DNA of 64,000 bases from Mangrovicoccus sp. (GCA_025800345.1 JAOXSB010000284.1:1-64000), one strand, 5' to 3'; numbered from the stretch's first letter, positions 27,825 through 36,951 are shown. A program made the numbers and translations. The notes: generated by a model not told the origin, from the sequence alone.

Positions 27825-28613
27825 ATGATCTCCGTGCAAGATCTGCATATGCATTTCGGCGGGTTTCGCGCCGTCGATGGGGCCACGCTGACCATTGAAA
27901 CCGGGTCTATCACCGGACTGATCGGTCCCAATGGCGCGGGCAAGACCACGCTGTTCAATGTGATCGCGGGCAATCTTCAACCCACCTCTGGCCAGGTCTT
28001 TATGGATGGGGAAGACATCACTGGCCTGCCCCCCCATGCGCTGTTTGGCAAAGGCCTGTTGCGCACTTTCCAGATCGCTCATGAGTTTGATTCCATGACC
28101 GTGCGCGAAAACCTGATGATGGTGCCTGGCCAACAATTGGGCGAAAGCCTGTGGAACACCTGGACTGCCCGCCGGCGCATTCGCGCTCAGGAAAAAGAGC
28201 TGCTGCGCAAAGCCGACGAGGTGCTTGAATTCCTCACCATCTCGCATCTGCGCGATGAGAAAGCGGGCAATCTTTCCGGCGGTCAGAAAAAGCTGTTGGA
28301 ACTGGGCCGCACCATGATGGTGGATGCTAAAATCGTCTTTCTCGACGAGGTCGGCGCCGGGGTGAACCGCACGCTGTTGAACACGATTGGCGATGCCATT
28401 CTCGAGCTGAACCGCGATCGCGGTTACACATTTTGCATGATCGAACATGACATGGATTTCATCGGGCGGCTTTGCGATCCGGTGATTTGTATGGCCGAAG
28501 GCAAAGTGCTGGCCGAAGGCACGATCCAAGAGGTCAAATCCGATGAGCGCGTGATCGAGGCCTATCTTGGCACCGGCTTGAAGAACAAAGTGGTGCAGGA
28601 GGCTTCCGCATGA
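27825..28613 (+). CDS. ABC transporter ATPase, LivG-type
   Basis: This 262-residue protein has Walker A GPNGAGKTT, signature LSGGQKKLLELGR, Walker B AKIVFLDEVGAGV and switch His in MIEHDMD. In the Walker B region LDEVGAGVN replaces the usual DEPxxGL, a pattern seen in many LivG-like proteins. AAGGAG is 7-12 bases before ATG 27825. It overlaps the next ATPase gene by 4 bases. Confidence 0.93.
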   Translation: MISVQDLHMHFGGFRAVDGATLTIETGSITGLIGPNGAGKTTLFNVIAGNLQPTSGQVFMDGEDITGLPPHALFGKGLLRTFQIAHEFDSMTVRENLMMVPGQQLGESLWNTWTARRRIRAQEKELLRKADEVLEFLTISHLRDEKAGNLSGGQKKLLELGRTMMVDAKIVFLDEVGAGVNRTLLNTIGDAILELNRDRGYTFCMIEHDMDFIGRLCDPVICMAEGKVLAEGTIQEVKSDERVIEAYLGTGLKNKVVQEASA

Positions 28614-29389
28614 GCGTCACCGGCGTGCAAGAACAGGTGATGGATCACCACGCGCAGTATTTGCCCCGCAAGCTGGCGCAAAAACCCTTTCTCACCGCAA
28701 CCGATATGCGCGGCGGCTATGGCCGCGGCGCTGATATTTTGCATGGCTGCACCCTCGCGGTGGAGCGCGGCGAAATTGCCGTGATCGTTGGCCCTAATGG
28801 CGCGGGCAAATCCACCGCTATGAAAGCGGTGTTCGGGATGCTCAATCTGCGCGAGGGCCAGGTATTGCTGGGCGGTGAGGATATCACCGATCTGACCCCA
28901 CAAGCGCGGGTGGCCAAAGGCATGGGGTTCGTGCCGCAGGTGCGCAATATCTTTCCCACCATGACCGTTGAGGAAAATCTGGAAATGGGGGCTTTCATCC
29001 GTACCGATGATTTCTCCGACACCATGACCCAGATCTATGATCTGTTTCCGATCCTCAAGGAAAAGCGCAACCAACATGCGGGCGAGCTCTCTGGCGGTCA
29101 ACGCCAGCAAGTGGCGGTGGGCCGGGCGCTGATGACCAAACCGCAGCTCTTGATGCTGGACGAACCCACTGCCGGGGTCAGCCCGATTGTCATGGACGAG
29201 TTGTTTGACCGGATCATCGAAGTGGCGCGCACGGGCATTTCCATCTTGATGGTAGAACAAAACGCCCGCCAAGCTCTGGATATTGCCGATACTGGCTATG
29301 TGCTGGTGCAAGGGGCCAATCGCTTTACCGATACCGGCCAGGCGCTGATGGCCGATCCCGATGTGCGGCGGAGCTTTTTGGGGGGATGA
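28610..29389 (+). CDS. ABC transporter ATPase, LivF-type
   Basis: This 259-residue protein has Walker A GPNGAGKST, Q-loop FVPQVRNIFPTMTVEENLEMG (the LivF hallmark), signature LSGGQRQQ, Walker B LLMLDEPTAGVSP and MVEQNARQAL. About 25 residues precede the first strand, more than in most LivF. It overlaps the upstream ATPase (ATGA) and the following small gene (ATGATGA). Confidence 0.93.
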   Translation: MSVTGVQEQVMDHHAQYLPRKLAQKPFLTATDMRGGYGRGADILHGCTLAVERGEIAVIVGPNGAGKSTAMKAVFGMLNLREGQVLLGGEDITDLTPQARVAKGMGFVPQVRNIFPTMTVEENLEMGAFIRTDDFSDTMTQIYDLFPILKEKRNQHAGELSGGQRQQVAVGRALMTKPQLLMLDEPTAGVSPIVMDELFDRIIEVARTGISILMVEQNARQALDIADTGYVLVQGANRFTDTGQALMADPDVRRSFLGG

Positions 29390-29775
29390 TGCAGCGCGCT
29401 CTACTCCCCACCCTATTGGCCGCGCCGCTTCTGGCCGCGGGCCTGCCTGCCCAGGCGCAATTTGCGGGCAATATGACCTGCAAAATCACCCGGATCTGCG
29501 ATGGCGCGGGCCAATGTCAGGCCAGTTCCGAAAGCCATGCTTTTGCCTTTGAGAATGCCAAGCTGAACCGCCGCGGCGAGGGCAGCGTGACCCTGCGCTA
29601 TGGCGGCAAAGCCCATGAGGCCTATTCCGTCTCGGAGATCGGGCCGCTGATCTGGGCCGAAGGCAAAAAAGATCTGCAAACCCTCAGCTCTGCGGGTGGC
29701 GATCACGCCATCTGGCAGAGCTTTGATTGGCGCCGCGACCGCGCGGTGCTGCGTTTTATGACCTGCGAGGAATGA
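29386..29775 (+). CDS. small periplasmic four-cysteine protein, paralogue 1
   Basis: This 129-residue protein has a signal peptide ending GLPAQA. Starts at ATG 29386 or 29389 are equivalent. The mature chain opens with MTCKITRICDGAGQC, giving Cys-x5-Cys-x5-Cys, and ends with MTCEE, a fourth Cys. The same Cys spacing, a central LIW and a Cys-Glu near the end occur in the next gene, so the two are diverged paralogues. Two disulphides are likely. No known family is recognised. The gene is embedded between the ATPase and permease genes with overlapping ends, so it is made with the transporter. Confidence 0.8.
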   Translation: MMQRALLPTLLAAPLLAAGLPAQAQFAGNMTCKITRICDGAGQCQASSESHAFAFENAKLNRRGEGSVTLRYGGKAHEAYSVSEIGPLIWAEGKKDLQTLSSAGGDHAIWQSFDWRRDRAVLRFMTCEE

Positions 29776-30143
29776 TGCGCATACTCTTGCTTGTAAGCCT
29801 TATGGCTATGATCGCCCCAGGGGCCGCGCTGGCTGAATGGGTCACCATCACCTGCACATTCGAAACCGAATGCTACGAGGCCGAGGCCTGTGATGGCGCG
29901 GGCTTTTCCATGGATCTCTCTGCCGGGGAAGCGCCTGGCGAAGTGGTGATGCGCTCGGCCGCGGAAACCATTTCCGGCACTGGCGCGGGCCATGATGCCA
30001 CCTCGCTGATCTGGCGGGCGGAAACAGAATCGGCGGCGCATTTGCTCAGCTGGGGGGCCGATGGGGCCGCGCGCTATAGCGTGCATCTGCTCATGGGCCC
30101 AGCCATGGTCAGCTATATCGGCTCTTGCGAGGCGAAAAACTGA
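29775..30143 (+). CDS. small periplasmic four-cysteine protein, paralogue 2
   Basis: This 122-residue protein starts at ATG 29775 (ATG 29772 is too close to GAGG). A signal peptide ends GAALA. The mature part has TCTFETECYEAEACDGAG, again Cys-x5-Cys-x5-Cys, then SLIWRAE, and ends SYIGSCEAKN. Sequence identity to paralogue 1 is low but the Cys frame and the LIW and C-E landmarks coincide. It overlaps paralogue 1 and the permease gene by one base each. Function unknown; an accessory to substrate capture or to the binding protein is one guess. Confidence 0.8.
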   Translation: MRILLLVSLMAMIAPGAALAEWVTITCTFETECYEAEACDGAGFSMDLSAGEAPGEVVMRSAAETISGTGAGHDATSLIWRAETESAAHLLSWGADGAARYSVHLLMGPAMVSYIGSCEAKN

Positions 30144-31153
30144 TGGATCTTCTCAATGCACTGGTCGCACTGGCCAATTTCGTGTTGGTGCCCGCCCTGG
30201 CCTATGGCAGCCAGCTCGCCCTAGGCGCTTTGGGCGTCACTTTGATCTATGGGATCTTGCGCTTTTCCAACTTTGCCCATGGGGACACGATGGCCTTTGG
30301 CGCCATGGTGACGATCTTGGTCACCTGGCTGTTTCAAGGCATTGGCCTGTCCATCGACCCGCTGCCCACAGCGCTATTGGCCCTGCCTTTTGGCATCATC
30401 GCCACCGCCGCGCTGGTTTATGCCACCGACCGCGTGGTCTATCGTTTTTACCGGCAGGCCAAAGCCGCGCCAGTGATGTTGGTCATCGTCTCCATGGGGG
30501 TGATGTTCATCATGAACGGGCTGGTGCGCTTTATCATCGGGGTGGATGATCAGCGCTTTGCCGATGGCGCGCGCTTCCTGATCTCGGCCCGGGATTTCCG
30601 CGAGATGACCGGCCTGGCCGAAGGCCTGGCCATCCGCACCAGCCAAGCCATCACCGTGGTCACAGCCATTCTGGTGGTGATTGCGCTGTTTTGGTTCCTC
30701 AACCGCACCCGCATGGGCAAATCCATGCGCGCTTATTCCGATAATGAAGATCTGGCCTTGCTGTCGGGGATCAATCCCGAACGCGTCGTGGCAGTAACCT
30801 GGATCATCGTAGCGGCACTGGCCACCATCGCGGGCGTGCTTTACGGGCTCGATAAAGGCTTCAAGCCTTTCGTCTATTTCCACCTGCTGCTGCCGGTATT
30901 TGCCTCGGCTATTGTCGGCGGGCTGGGCAGCCCCATCGGGGCCATCGCAGGCGGGTTTATCGTGGCCTTTTCCGAAGTGACCATCACCTATGCTTGGAAA
31001 AAGGTCGTCACCTATCTGGTGCCCGAAGGCATGGAGCCCAGCGGGCTGCTGCAATTGCTGGGCACTGATTACAAATATGCGGTCAGCTTTGCCATTTTGG
31101 TGATCGTCTTGTTGTTCCGGCCCACTGGGCTGTTCCGGGGGAAATCCGTATGA
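30143..31153 (+). CDS. branched-chain-type ABC transporter permease, LivH-type
   Basis: This 336-residue polytopic protein starts at ATG 30143, overlapping the previous stop, with GAGG about 10 bases upstream. LivH motifs include LIYGILRFSNFAHGDTMAFGA near the N-terminus, MRAYSDNEDLALLSGIN (the EAA-like loop) and SAIVGGLGSPIGAIAGG. It forms half of the inner-membrane channel. It overlaps the partner permease by 4 bases. Confidence 0.93.
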   Translation: MDLLNALVALANFVLVPALAYGSQLALGALGVTLIYGILRFSNFAHGDTMAFGAMVTILVTWLFQGIGLSIDPLPTALLALPFGIIATAALVYATDRVVYRFYRQAKAAPVMLVIVSMGVMFIMNGLVRFIIGVDDQRFADGARFLISARDFREMTGLAEGLAIRTSQAITVVTAILVVIALFWFLNRTRMGKSMRAYSDNEDLALLSGINPERVVAVTWIIVAALATIAGVLYGLDKGFKPFVYFHLLLPVFASAIVGGLGSPIGAIAGGFIVAFSEVTITYAWKKVVTYLVPEGMEPSGLLQLLGTDYKYAVSFAILVIVLLFRPTGLFRGKSV

Positions 31154-32454
31154 ATCCGACCCTGCGCGGCGTGATGATGTTTGCCCTTGTCGCGGGGCTG
31201 ATCGGGCTGACCGGCCTGATGCAAGGCTGGAACAGCGCCTTGGTCATTCTCAATATGGGTTTGGTCAGCGCAATCATGGCCCTTGGCGTGAACTTGCAAT
31301 GGGGCTTTGCTGGGCTCTTTAATATCGGGGTGATGGGGTTTGTGGCTTTAGGCGGTCTGGCCGCGGTGCTGATCTCCATGCCTCCCACAACTGAGGCTTG
31401 GGCCGCTGGCGGTATGCGCATGGGGGCCGCGCTTGTCACCGGGGCGCTAACGGTGATCGCGGCGATCTTTGCCCATAATCGCCTGGCCCCGGGCTGGCAG
31501 CGCGGGCTGATCACCCTGGCCATCGTGATCGGAGGCTTTCTGCTTTACCGCACACTGTTTGATCCGGCGCGCGATGCGATCGAATCCGTCAACCCTGCTG
31601 GCACGGGCTATCTGGGCGGGCTCTCCCTGCCCATCTTGCTGGCCTGGCCCGCTGGCGGGCTGCTGGCGGCTGGGGCCGCTTGGCTGATCGGGAAAACCGC
31701 CCTGGGCTTGCGCTCGGATTATCTGGCCATTGCCACCCTGGGCATTGCCGAGATCATCATCGCCTTGATGAAAAACGAAGATTGGCTCAGCCGCGGGGTG
31801 AAGAACGTGGTCGGGCTGCCCCGGCCAGTTCCCTATGAGATCGATCTGCAAAATGATCCCGCCTTTGTGGAACAAGCGGGCAATCTGGGCCTGAGCGCGG
31901 TGGAATGGTCCACGCTTTACGTCAAGCTGGGCTATACCGGGCTTTTCACAGCAGTATTGGTGCTGCTCTTGGTCTTGGCGCAATTGGCACTGGCCTCGCC
32001 CTGGGGCCGGATGATGCGGGCCATTCGCGACAATGAAACCGCCGCCGAAGCCATGGGCAAAAACGTCAAGCGCCGCCATCTTGAGATCTTTATCCTGGGC
32101 TCGGCCATTTGCGGCATTGCTGGCGCGATGATGACCACCCTGGATGGTCAGCTCACGCCGGGCAGCTATCAGCCGCTGCGCTTTACCTTCCTGGTCTGGG
32201 TGATGGTGATCGTGGGCGGTTCGGGCAATAATTTCGGCGCGGTGCTGGGCGGGTTCTTGATCTGGTTTCTTTGGGTGCAGGTGGAACCGCTGGGCACTTG
32301 GGCAATCTCGATGATCACCACGCCCCTGCCCGATGGCTCGGCGCTGAAAGATCACCTGATCGCCTCGGCCCCGCAAATGCGCCTGCTAACCATGGGCGTT
32401 GTGCTGCTGGTGGTTCTGCGCTTTTATCCCAAAGGACTGCTGCCCGAGAGGTAA
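31150..32454 (+). CDS. branched-chain-type ABC transporter permease, LivM-type
   Basis: This 434-residue polytopic protein has LivM motifs NLQWGFAGLFNIGVMGF, LRSDYLAIATLGIAEI, MMRAIRDNETAAEAMGKNV and MVIVGGSGNNFGAVLGG. It is longer than typical LivM because of extra hydrophobic segments between about residues 85 and 175. It follows the LivH-type gene with a 4-base overlap and precedes the dehalogenase-like gene by 4 bases. Confidence 0.93.
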   Translation: MNPTLRGVMMFALVAGLIGLTGLMQGWNSALVILNMGLVSAIMALGVNLQWGFAGLFNIGVMGFVALGGLAAVLISMPPTTEAWAAGGMRMGAALVTGALTVIAAIFAHNRLAPGWQRGLITLAIVIGGFLLYRTLFDPARDAIESVNPAGTGYLGGLSLPILLAWPAGGLLAAGAAWLIGKTALGLRSDYLAIATLGIAEIIIALMKNEDWLSRGVKNVVGLPRPVPYEIDLQNDPAFVEQAGNLGLSAVEWSTLYVKLGYTGLFTAVLVLLLVLAQLALASPWGRMMRAIRDNETAAEAMGKNVKRRHLEIFILGSAICGIAGAMMTTLDGQLTPGSYQPLRFTFLVWVMVIVGGSGNNFGAVLGGFLIWFLWVQVEPLGTWAISMITTPLPDGSALKDHLIASAPQMRLLTMGVVLLVVLRFYPKGLLPER

Positions 32455-32458
32455 CCCC

Positions 32459-33346
32459 ATGTTTGAAGGCTTTGAAACCCAGCGGATCGCGCTGCCTGAT
32501 GGGCCTGAAATCAATCTAAGGATCGGCGGCAATGGCCCGCCGGTTCTGCTGCTACACGGCTATCCCCAAACCCATATTTGCTGGCACAAGGTCGCCCCGC
32601 AATTGCTGCAGGCAGGCTTTACAGTGATCTGCCCGGATCTGCGCGGCTATGGCGACAGCACGAAGCCCGCCAGCGATACAGATCACAGCCCCTATGCCAA
32701 ACGCGCCATGGCCGCAGATCAAGTGGCGGTGATGCGCGCTTTGGGCTTTGATCGGTTTCATCTGGCCGGTCATGATCGCGGCGCGCGGGTCTCGCACCGG
32801 CTGGCCCTGGATCACCCCCAAGCGGTGGAACGGATCGCCGTGCTGGACATCGCCCCCACGGCCACCATGTATGGGCGCACCGAACAGCGCTTTGCCACGG
32901 GCTATTATCATTGGTTCTTTTTGATCCAGCCCGCGCCCTTGCCCGAACGCATGATCGGGGCGGACCCAGAGTTTTACCTGCGCCAGAAAATGGCGGCCTG
33001 GAGCCGCGAAGGCCCTGGCAGTTTCACCCCCGAAGCCATGGCGGAATATATCCGCTGCTTTTCCGACCCGGCCGCGATTGCCGCCAGTTGCGAGGATTAC
33101 CGCGCCGCCGCTAGCATCGATTTGACCCATGATGCCGCCGATAGCGATGCACGCATCACAGCGCCGCTGCTGGCGCTTTGGGGGGGCAAGGGCCTGGTGG
33201 GGCAGCTTTATGATGTGCTCGAAACCTGGCGGGAAAAAGCGCTGGATGTATCCGGCCATGCCCTGGATTGCGGGCATTTTCTGCCCGAAGAGCGCCCGGA
33301 TGAAACCGCCCAGGCGCTGATCGGGTTTTTCGGCGGCAAGGCGTAA
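32459..33346 (+). CDS. fluoroacetate/haloacetate dehalogenase-like alpha/beta hydrolase
   Basis: This 295-residue protein starts at ATG 32459, with GAGAGG upstream. Instead of Ser the nucleophile elbow is GHDRGARVSHR, giving Asp106, Arg107 and Arg110. The other landmarks of the characterised Rhodopseudomonas fluoroacetate dehalogenase appear at a constant offset of about four residues: Asp130 in VLDIAP, His151-Trp152 in YYHWFFL, Trp181, and a Tyr at about 214. The catalytic His is at about 273 in CGHFLPEE. The full catalytic and halide pocket thus seems kept, but related enzymes also act on other haloacids or epoxides. It closes the transporter operon. Confidence 0.88.
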   Translation: MFEGFETQRIALPDGPEINLRIGGNGPPVLLLHGYPQTHICWHKVAPQLLQAGFTVICPDLRGYGDSTKPASDTDHSPYAKRAMAADQVAVMRALGFDRFHLAGHDRGARVSHRLALDHPQAVERIAVLDIAPTATMYGRTEQRFATGYYHWFFLIQPAPLPERMIGADPEFYLRQKMAAWSREGPGSFTPEAMAEYIRCFSDPAAIAASCEDYRAAASIDLTHDAADSDARITAPLLALWGGKGLVGQLYDVLETWREKALDVSGHALDCGHFLPEERPDETAQALIGFFGGKA

Positions 33347-33364
33347 TGCCCTGCCGCGCGACAG

Positions 33365-33925
33365 TCACTCGGTGACGGTGACCGTGACCATTCGGTCTGG
33401 CTCGCCGGTGACCGCGCCATTGGCGGATTTTGTCCCGCGCTTGATCTGATCCACGATCTCCATGCCTTCAGTGACCTGGCCGATCACTGTGTATTGGCCG
33501 TTCAGGAACGGGCCGTCCTGAAACATGATGAAGAATTGCGAATTGGCGCTGTCAGGATCTTGCGAACGGGCCATGCCCACGGTGCCGCGGGTAAAGGGCG
33601 TGTCGCTGAACTCCGCTGGCAGATTGGGGCGATCAGATCCCCCGGTGCCCGCCCGGCGCATGTCAAAACTGTCAGAGCCCATAACGCCGTTTTTCACATC
33701 ACCGGTTTGGGCCATGAACCCGTCGATGACCCGGTGAAACACCACCCCGTCATAAGCGCCCTCGGCCGCTAAAGCCGCCAGTTGTTCCGCATGCTTCGGG
33801 GCGATCTCTTCGAGCAGATCGATTTTGATCACCCCATTGGCCTGGCCCGCCACTTCGATCTCAAGACCGGTGGCCAGGGCCGGCCCGGCCCCAAGCAGGG
33901 CCAAAGCCGTCAGCCAGTTACGCAT
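33365..33925 (-). CDS. peptidyl-prolyl cis-trans isomerase, cyclophilin type, exported
   Basis: This 186-residue protein starts at ATG 33925 (33934 is possible). A signal peptide ends GPALA. The cyclophilin core has VVFHRVIDGFMAQTGD (catalytic Arg), NSQFFIMFQDGPFLNGQYT and GRTGGSDRP-type loops (AGTGGSDRPNLPAEF). It should fold proline-containing proteins in the periplasm. It overlaps the cytoplasmic cyclophilin gene by 8 bases; the two are clearly paralogues. Confidence 0.94.
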   Translation of the reverse strand: MRNWLTALALLGAGPALATGLEIEVAGQANGVIKIDLLEEIAPKHAEQLAALAAEGAYDGVVFHRVIDGFMAQTGDVKNGVMGSDSFDMRRAGTGGSDRPNLPAEFSDTPFTRGTVGMARSQDPDSANSQFFIMFQDGPFLNGQYTVIGQVTEGMEIVDQIKRGTKSANGAVTGEPDRMVTVTVTE

Positions 33926-34424
33926 CGGCGGCAACCTTCACGCTGATCATCCGGTCCGGATCCGCAGGCGGCTCGCCACGGGTGATCGCATCCACATGCT
34001 CCATTCCATCGATCACGCGGCCATAGACCGTGTATTGACCATTGAGGAAATGGTTGTCCGAGAAATTGATGAAGAACTGCGAATTGGCGCTGTTGGGGTT
34101 TTGCGAACGCGCCGCGCCCAAAGTGCCACGATCATGGGGCAGTTTGGAAAATTCCGCTGGCAGATCAGGATGTTCAGAGCCACCCGTGCCCGCCCGGCGC
34201 AGGTTGAAATCCTTTTCCATATTGCCATTGGCCACATCGCCGGTTTGGGCCATGAACCCATCGATCACCCGGTGAAAGCAAACATTGTCATAGGCCCCGG
34301 CGCGGGCAAGCTCTTTCATGCGCTCGCTATGCTTGGGGGCCACATCCGGCAGCAGCTCGATGGTGACGGTGCCACCTTTCAGCTCGATCAGGATGGTGTT
34401 TTCTGGGTCTTTGATATCCGCCAT
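33918..34424 (-). CDS. peptidyl-prolyl cis-trans isomerase, cyclophilin type, cytoplasmic
   Basis: This 168-residue protein starts at ATG 34424, with GGGAGAG before it. There is no signal peptide. Cyclophilin motifs are VCFHRVIDGFMAQTGD, RAGTGGSEHPDLPAEF and NSQFFINFSDNHFLNGQYT. It is paired with the exported copy downstream, giving each compartment its own isomerase. Confidence 0.94.
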   Translation of the reverse strand: MADIKDPENTILIELKGGTVTIELLPDVAPKHSERMKELARAGAYDNVCFHRVIDGFMAQTGDVANGNMEKDFNLRRAGTGGSEHPDLPAEFSKLPHDRGTLGAARSQNPNSANSQFFINFSDNHFLNGQYTVYGRVIDGMEHVDAITRGEPPADPDRMISVKVAADA

Positions 34425-34575
34425 GAGGCTCTCCCTGCGATTTGGCAAAATCCATGTCGCGCGGACCCTAGGGCGAAGGGTCGCAAAGGAAAAGATCAAA
34501 GCGTCCAGTGATTGACGCGATGGCGTGATCTGGTGTGTTCTCCGGGCACGTAATAAGTGTGATGGAGCATACCCT

Positions 34576-35769
34576 GTGGCCTGGAAATCCCTTGATGATA
34601 TGGAGCTGACCGGCAAGGTCGTGCTGACCCGTGTGGACATCAATGTCCCTGTTGCCGATGATGGCACGGTCACCGACAGCACCCGGATCGACCGTATCGC
34701 CCCCACTGTCGCGGATATTCTGGCAAAAGGCGGCAAGCCGGTATTGCTGGCGCATTTCGGCCGCCCCAAAGGCAAGATCGTGCCCGAGATGTCCTTGGCC
34801 CCGCTGGTCCCGGCCCTTGAAGCCACCTTTGACGCCCCGGTGAAATTCGCCGATGATTGCGTGGGCGAGGCCGCGGCCAGCGCCATTGCCGCCTTGGGCG
34901 CGGGCGAAGTGCTGCTGCTGGAAAACACCCGCTTTCACCCGGAAGAAGAAAAAAACGACGACGCTTTTGCCGCCGCTCTGGCCGCCAATGGCGATATCTA
35001 TTGCAATGATGCGTTCTCGGCCGCGCACCGGGCCCATGGCTCCACCGAAGGGCTGGCCCGCAAACTGCCCTCTTGCGCGGGCCGCTTGATGCAGGCCGAG
35101 CTTGAAGCGCTGGAAAACGCCCTTGGCGCGCCCACCCGCCCGGTGGCGGCTGTGGTTGGCGGCGCGAAAGTGTCGACCAAGCTCGATCTGCTGGGCAATC
35201 TGGTGGAAAAGGTCGATATGCTGATCATCGGCGGCGGCATGGCCAATACATTCCTGGCCGCCCAAGGCACCCCCATCGGCAAATCCTTGGCCGAGCTGGA
35301 TATGGCCGATACCGCCCGCGAGATCATGGAAAAAGCCGCCAGCGCCAATTGCCAAGTGGTGCTGCCTGTGGATGTGGTTGTGGCCCGCGAATTCGCCGCA
35401 GGCGCCGCCAATGAAACCGTGCCCTGCGATGCCTGCCCAGAAGATGCGATGATCTTGGATGCGGGCCCGGCCACAGTGGCCGCTCTGGGCGATCTTTTTG
35501 GCTCGGCCAAAACCGTGATCTGGAACGGCCCGTTGGGCGCGTTCGAGATCGAGCCCTTCAATGCGGCCACCAATGCGGCGGCGCAAATCGTGGCCGAACG
35601 CACCAGCGCCGGGGCGATGACCTCGGTTGCCGGGGGCGGTGATACGGTTGCAGCGCTCAACGGGGCCGGCGCGGCCGAGAGCTTTACCTATATCTCCACC
35701 GCTGGCGGCGCGTTTTTGGAGTGGATGGAAGGCAAAACGCTGCCCGGGGTCGCGGCACTTTCCGCCTGA
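34576..35769 (+). CDS. pgk: phosphoglycerate kinase
   Basis: This 397-residue protein starts at GTG 34576, with GGAG 9 bases before it; [11 protein letters not shown] is the usual start. Motifs are [50 protein letters not shown] and [11 protein letters not shown] (nucleotide binding). It makes ATP from 1,3-bisphosphoglycerate in glycolysis, or runs backwards in gluconeogenesis. The aldolase gene follows on the same strand after a palindrome. Confidence 0.97.
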   Translation: MAWKSLDDMELTGKVVLTRVDINVPVADDGTVTDSTRIDRIAPTVADILAKGGKPVLLAHFGRPKGKIVPEMSLAPLVPALEATFDAPVKFADDCVGEAAASAIAALGAGEVLLLENTRFHPEEEKNDDAFAAALAANGDIYCNDAFSAAHRAHGSTEGLARKLPSCAGRLMQAELEALENALGAPTRPVAAVVGGAKVSTKLDLLGNLVEKVDMLIIGGGMANTFLAAQGTPIGKSLAELDMADTAREIMEKAASANCQVVLPVDVVVAREFAAGAANETVPCDACPEDAMILDAGPATVAALGDLFGSAKTVIWNGPLGAFEIEPFNAATNAAAQIVAERTSAGAMTSVAGGGDTVAALNGAGAAESFTYISTAGGAFLEWMEGKTLPGVAALSA

Positions 35770-35802
35770 ACATGAAATTCTGACAACATTTGCTCAATGT
35801 TA

Positions 35803-35828
35803 GCGGTCTCAACCTTGATTGAGACCGC
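35803..35828. promoter_or_regulatory. 10-bp palindrome between pgk and the aldolase gene
   Basis: GCGGTCTCAA (35803-35812) and TTGAGACCGC (35819-35828) are perfect inverted repeats with a 6-base loop, 54 bases before the aldolase ATG. There is no T-run, so it is an operator or mRNA hairpin rather than a classical terminator. Confidence 0.5.
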
Positions 35829-35882
35829 AAAACCGCGCAATGCCATGTCAGGGCCTAAGTAAAACGTAAAAGGACTTAACCA

Positions 35883-36812
35883 ATGAAAGCGACGCGTATC
35901 GTCCAGAATATCCTCAAGGGCTATGAGGGTGAAAATCCCGGCGTGAAAGGCAAGCTGTGCTCCATGCTGATGCATGGCAAGCTTGGCGGCACCGGAAAAA
36001 TGATCATCCTGCCCGTGGACCAAGGTTTTGAACATGGCCCCGCGCGCAGCTTTGCCCCCAATGAGGCGGGCTATGACCCCCATTACCACTACCAGCTTGC
36101 CATTGACGCCGGTCTGAGCGCCTATGCGGCGCCGCTCGGCCCTCTCGAAGCGGGCGCTGACACTTTTGCTGGTCAGATCCCCACCATCCTCAAGGTGAAC
36201 AGCGCCAATTCGCTGATGTCGGGCACTGCGGGCAAGAACCAAGCGATCACCGCATCGGTGCAAGACGCCCTGCGCCTGGGCTGTGCCGCCATCGGTTTCA
36301 CCATCTATCCGGGCTCGGATATGGCCGTGGATATGATGGAAGAGATCGTCGAGATGCGCCGCGAAGCGGCAGCAGCGGGCGTCGCCACTGTGATCTGGTC
36401 CTATCCGCGCGGCGAAGGCGTGACCAAAGACGGCGAAACCGCCATCGATGTGGCCGCTTATGCAGGCCATATGGCGGCGCTGCTGGGCGCGCATATCATC
36501 AAGATCAAGCTCTCCACCGACCATCTGATGCTGCCCGAAGCTAAGAAGGTCTATGAAGAGCAAGGCATCGATGTGTCCACGCAGGCCGCCCGCGTGAAGC
36601 ATTGCGTGCAATCGGCCTTTGACGGTCGCCGCATCATCGTGTTCTCCGGCGGTGCCAAGAAAGGTGCCGACAGCGTTTATGACGATGCCCGCGCGATCCG
36701 CGACGGCGGCGGCAACGGCTCCATCATCGGCCGCAACAGCTTCCAACGCTCGCGCGAAGACGCGCTGGATATGCTGGGCAAGCTGGTGGATATCTACAAA
36801 GGCAAAGCCTGA
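35883..36812 (+). CDS. class I fructose-bisphosphate aldolase (DhnA/FbaB type)
   Basis: This 309-residue TIM-barrel protein has LPVDQGFEHGP near residue 43, VIWSYPRGEGV at about 170-180, and the Schiff-base lysine region HIIKIKLSTDH (Lys 207 or 209), matching the archaeal-type class I aldolases also found in bacteria. It cleaves fructose 1,6-bisphosphate without a metal. It lies downstream of pgk, a common pairing of glycolytic genes. A strong terminator follows. Confidence 0.94.
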   Translation: MKATRIVQNILKGYEGENPGVKGKLCSMLMHGKLGGTGKMIILPVDQGFEHGPARSFAPNEAGYDPHYHYQLAIDAGLSAYAAPLGPLEAGADTFAGQIPTILKVNSANSLMSGTAGKNQAITASVQDALRLGCAAIGFTIYPGSDMAVDMMEEIVEMRREAAAAGVATVIWSYPRGEGVTKDGETAIDVAAYAGHMAALLGAHIIKIKLSTDHLMLPEAKKVYEEQGIDVSTQAARVKHCVQSAFDGRRIIVFSGGAKKGADSVYDDARAIRDGGGNGSIIGRNSFQRSREDALDMLGKLVDIYKGKA

Positions 36813-36843
36813 TCCATCCCCGGTTCTCCGGGATCAGAACGCA

Positions 36844-36877
36844 AAAAACGGCGGGTCCAATGGGCCCGCCGTTTTTC
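36844..36877 (+). terminator. rho-independent terminator after the aldolase gene
   Basis: AAAAACGGCGGG (36844-36855) pairs with CCCGCCGTTTTT (36865-36876). The A-run and T-run arms make it bidirectional, so it may also stop leftward transcription from the orphan membrane gene. Confidence 0.93.
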
Positions 36878-36951
36878 GTATTTGATGCTGCTTAATATGC
36901 TCGAGAGCACCTATTCGAGAACACCCACCGCCACCAATCAAAAGCCCAAAA

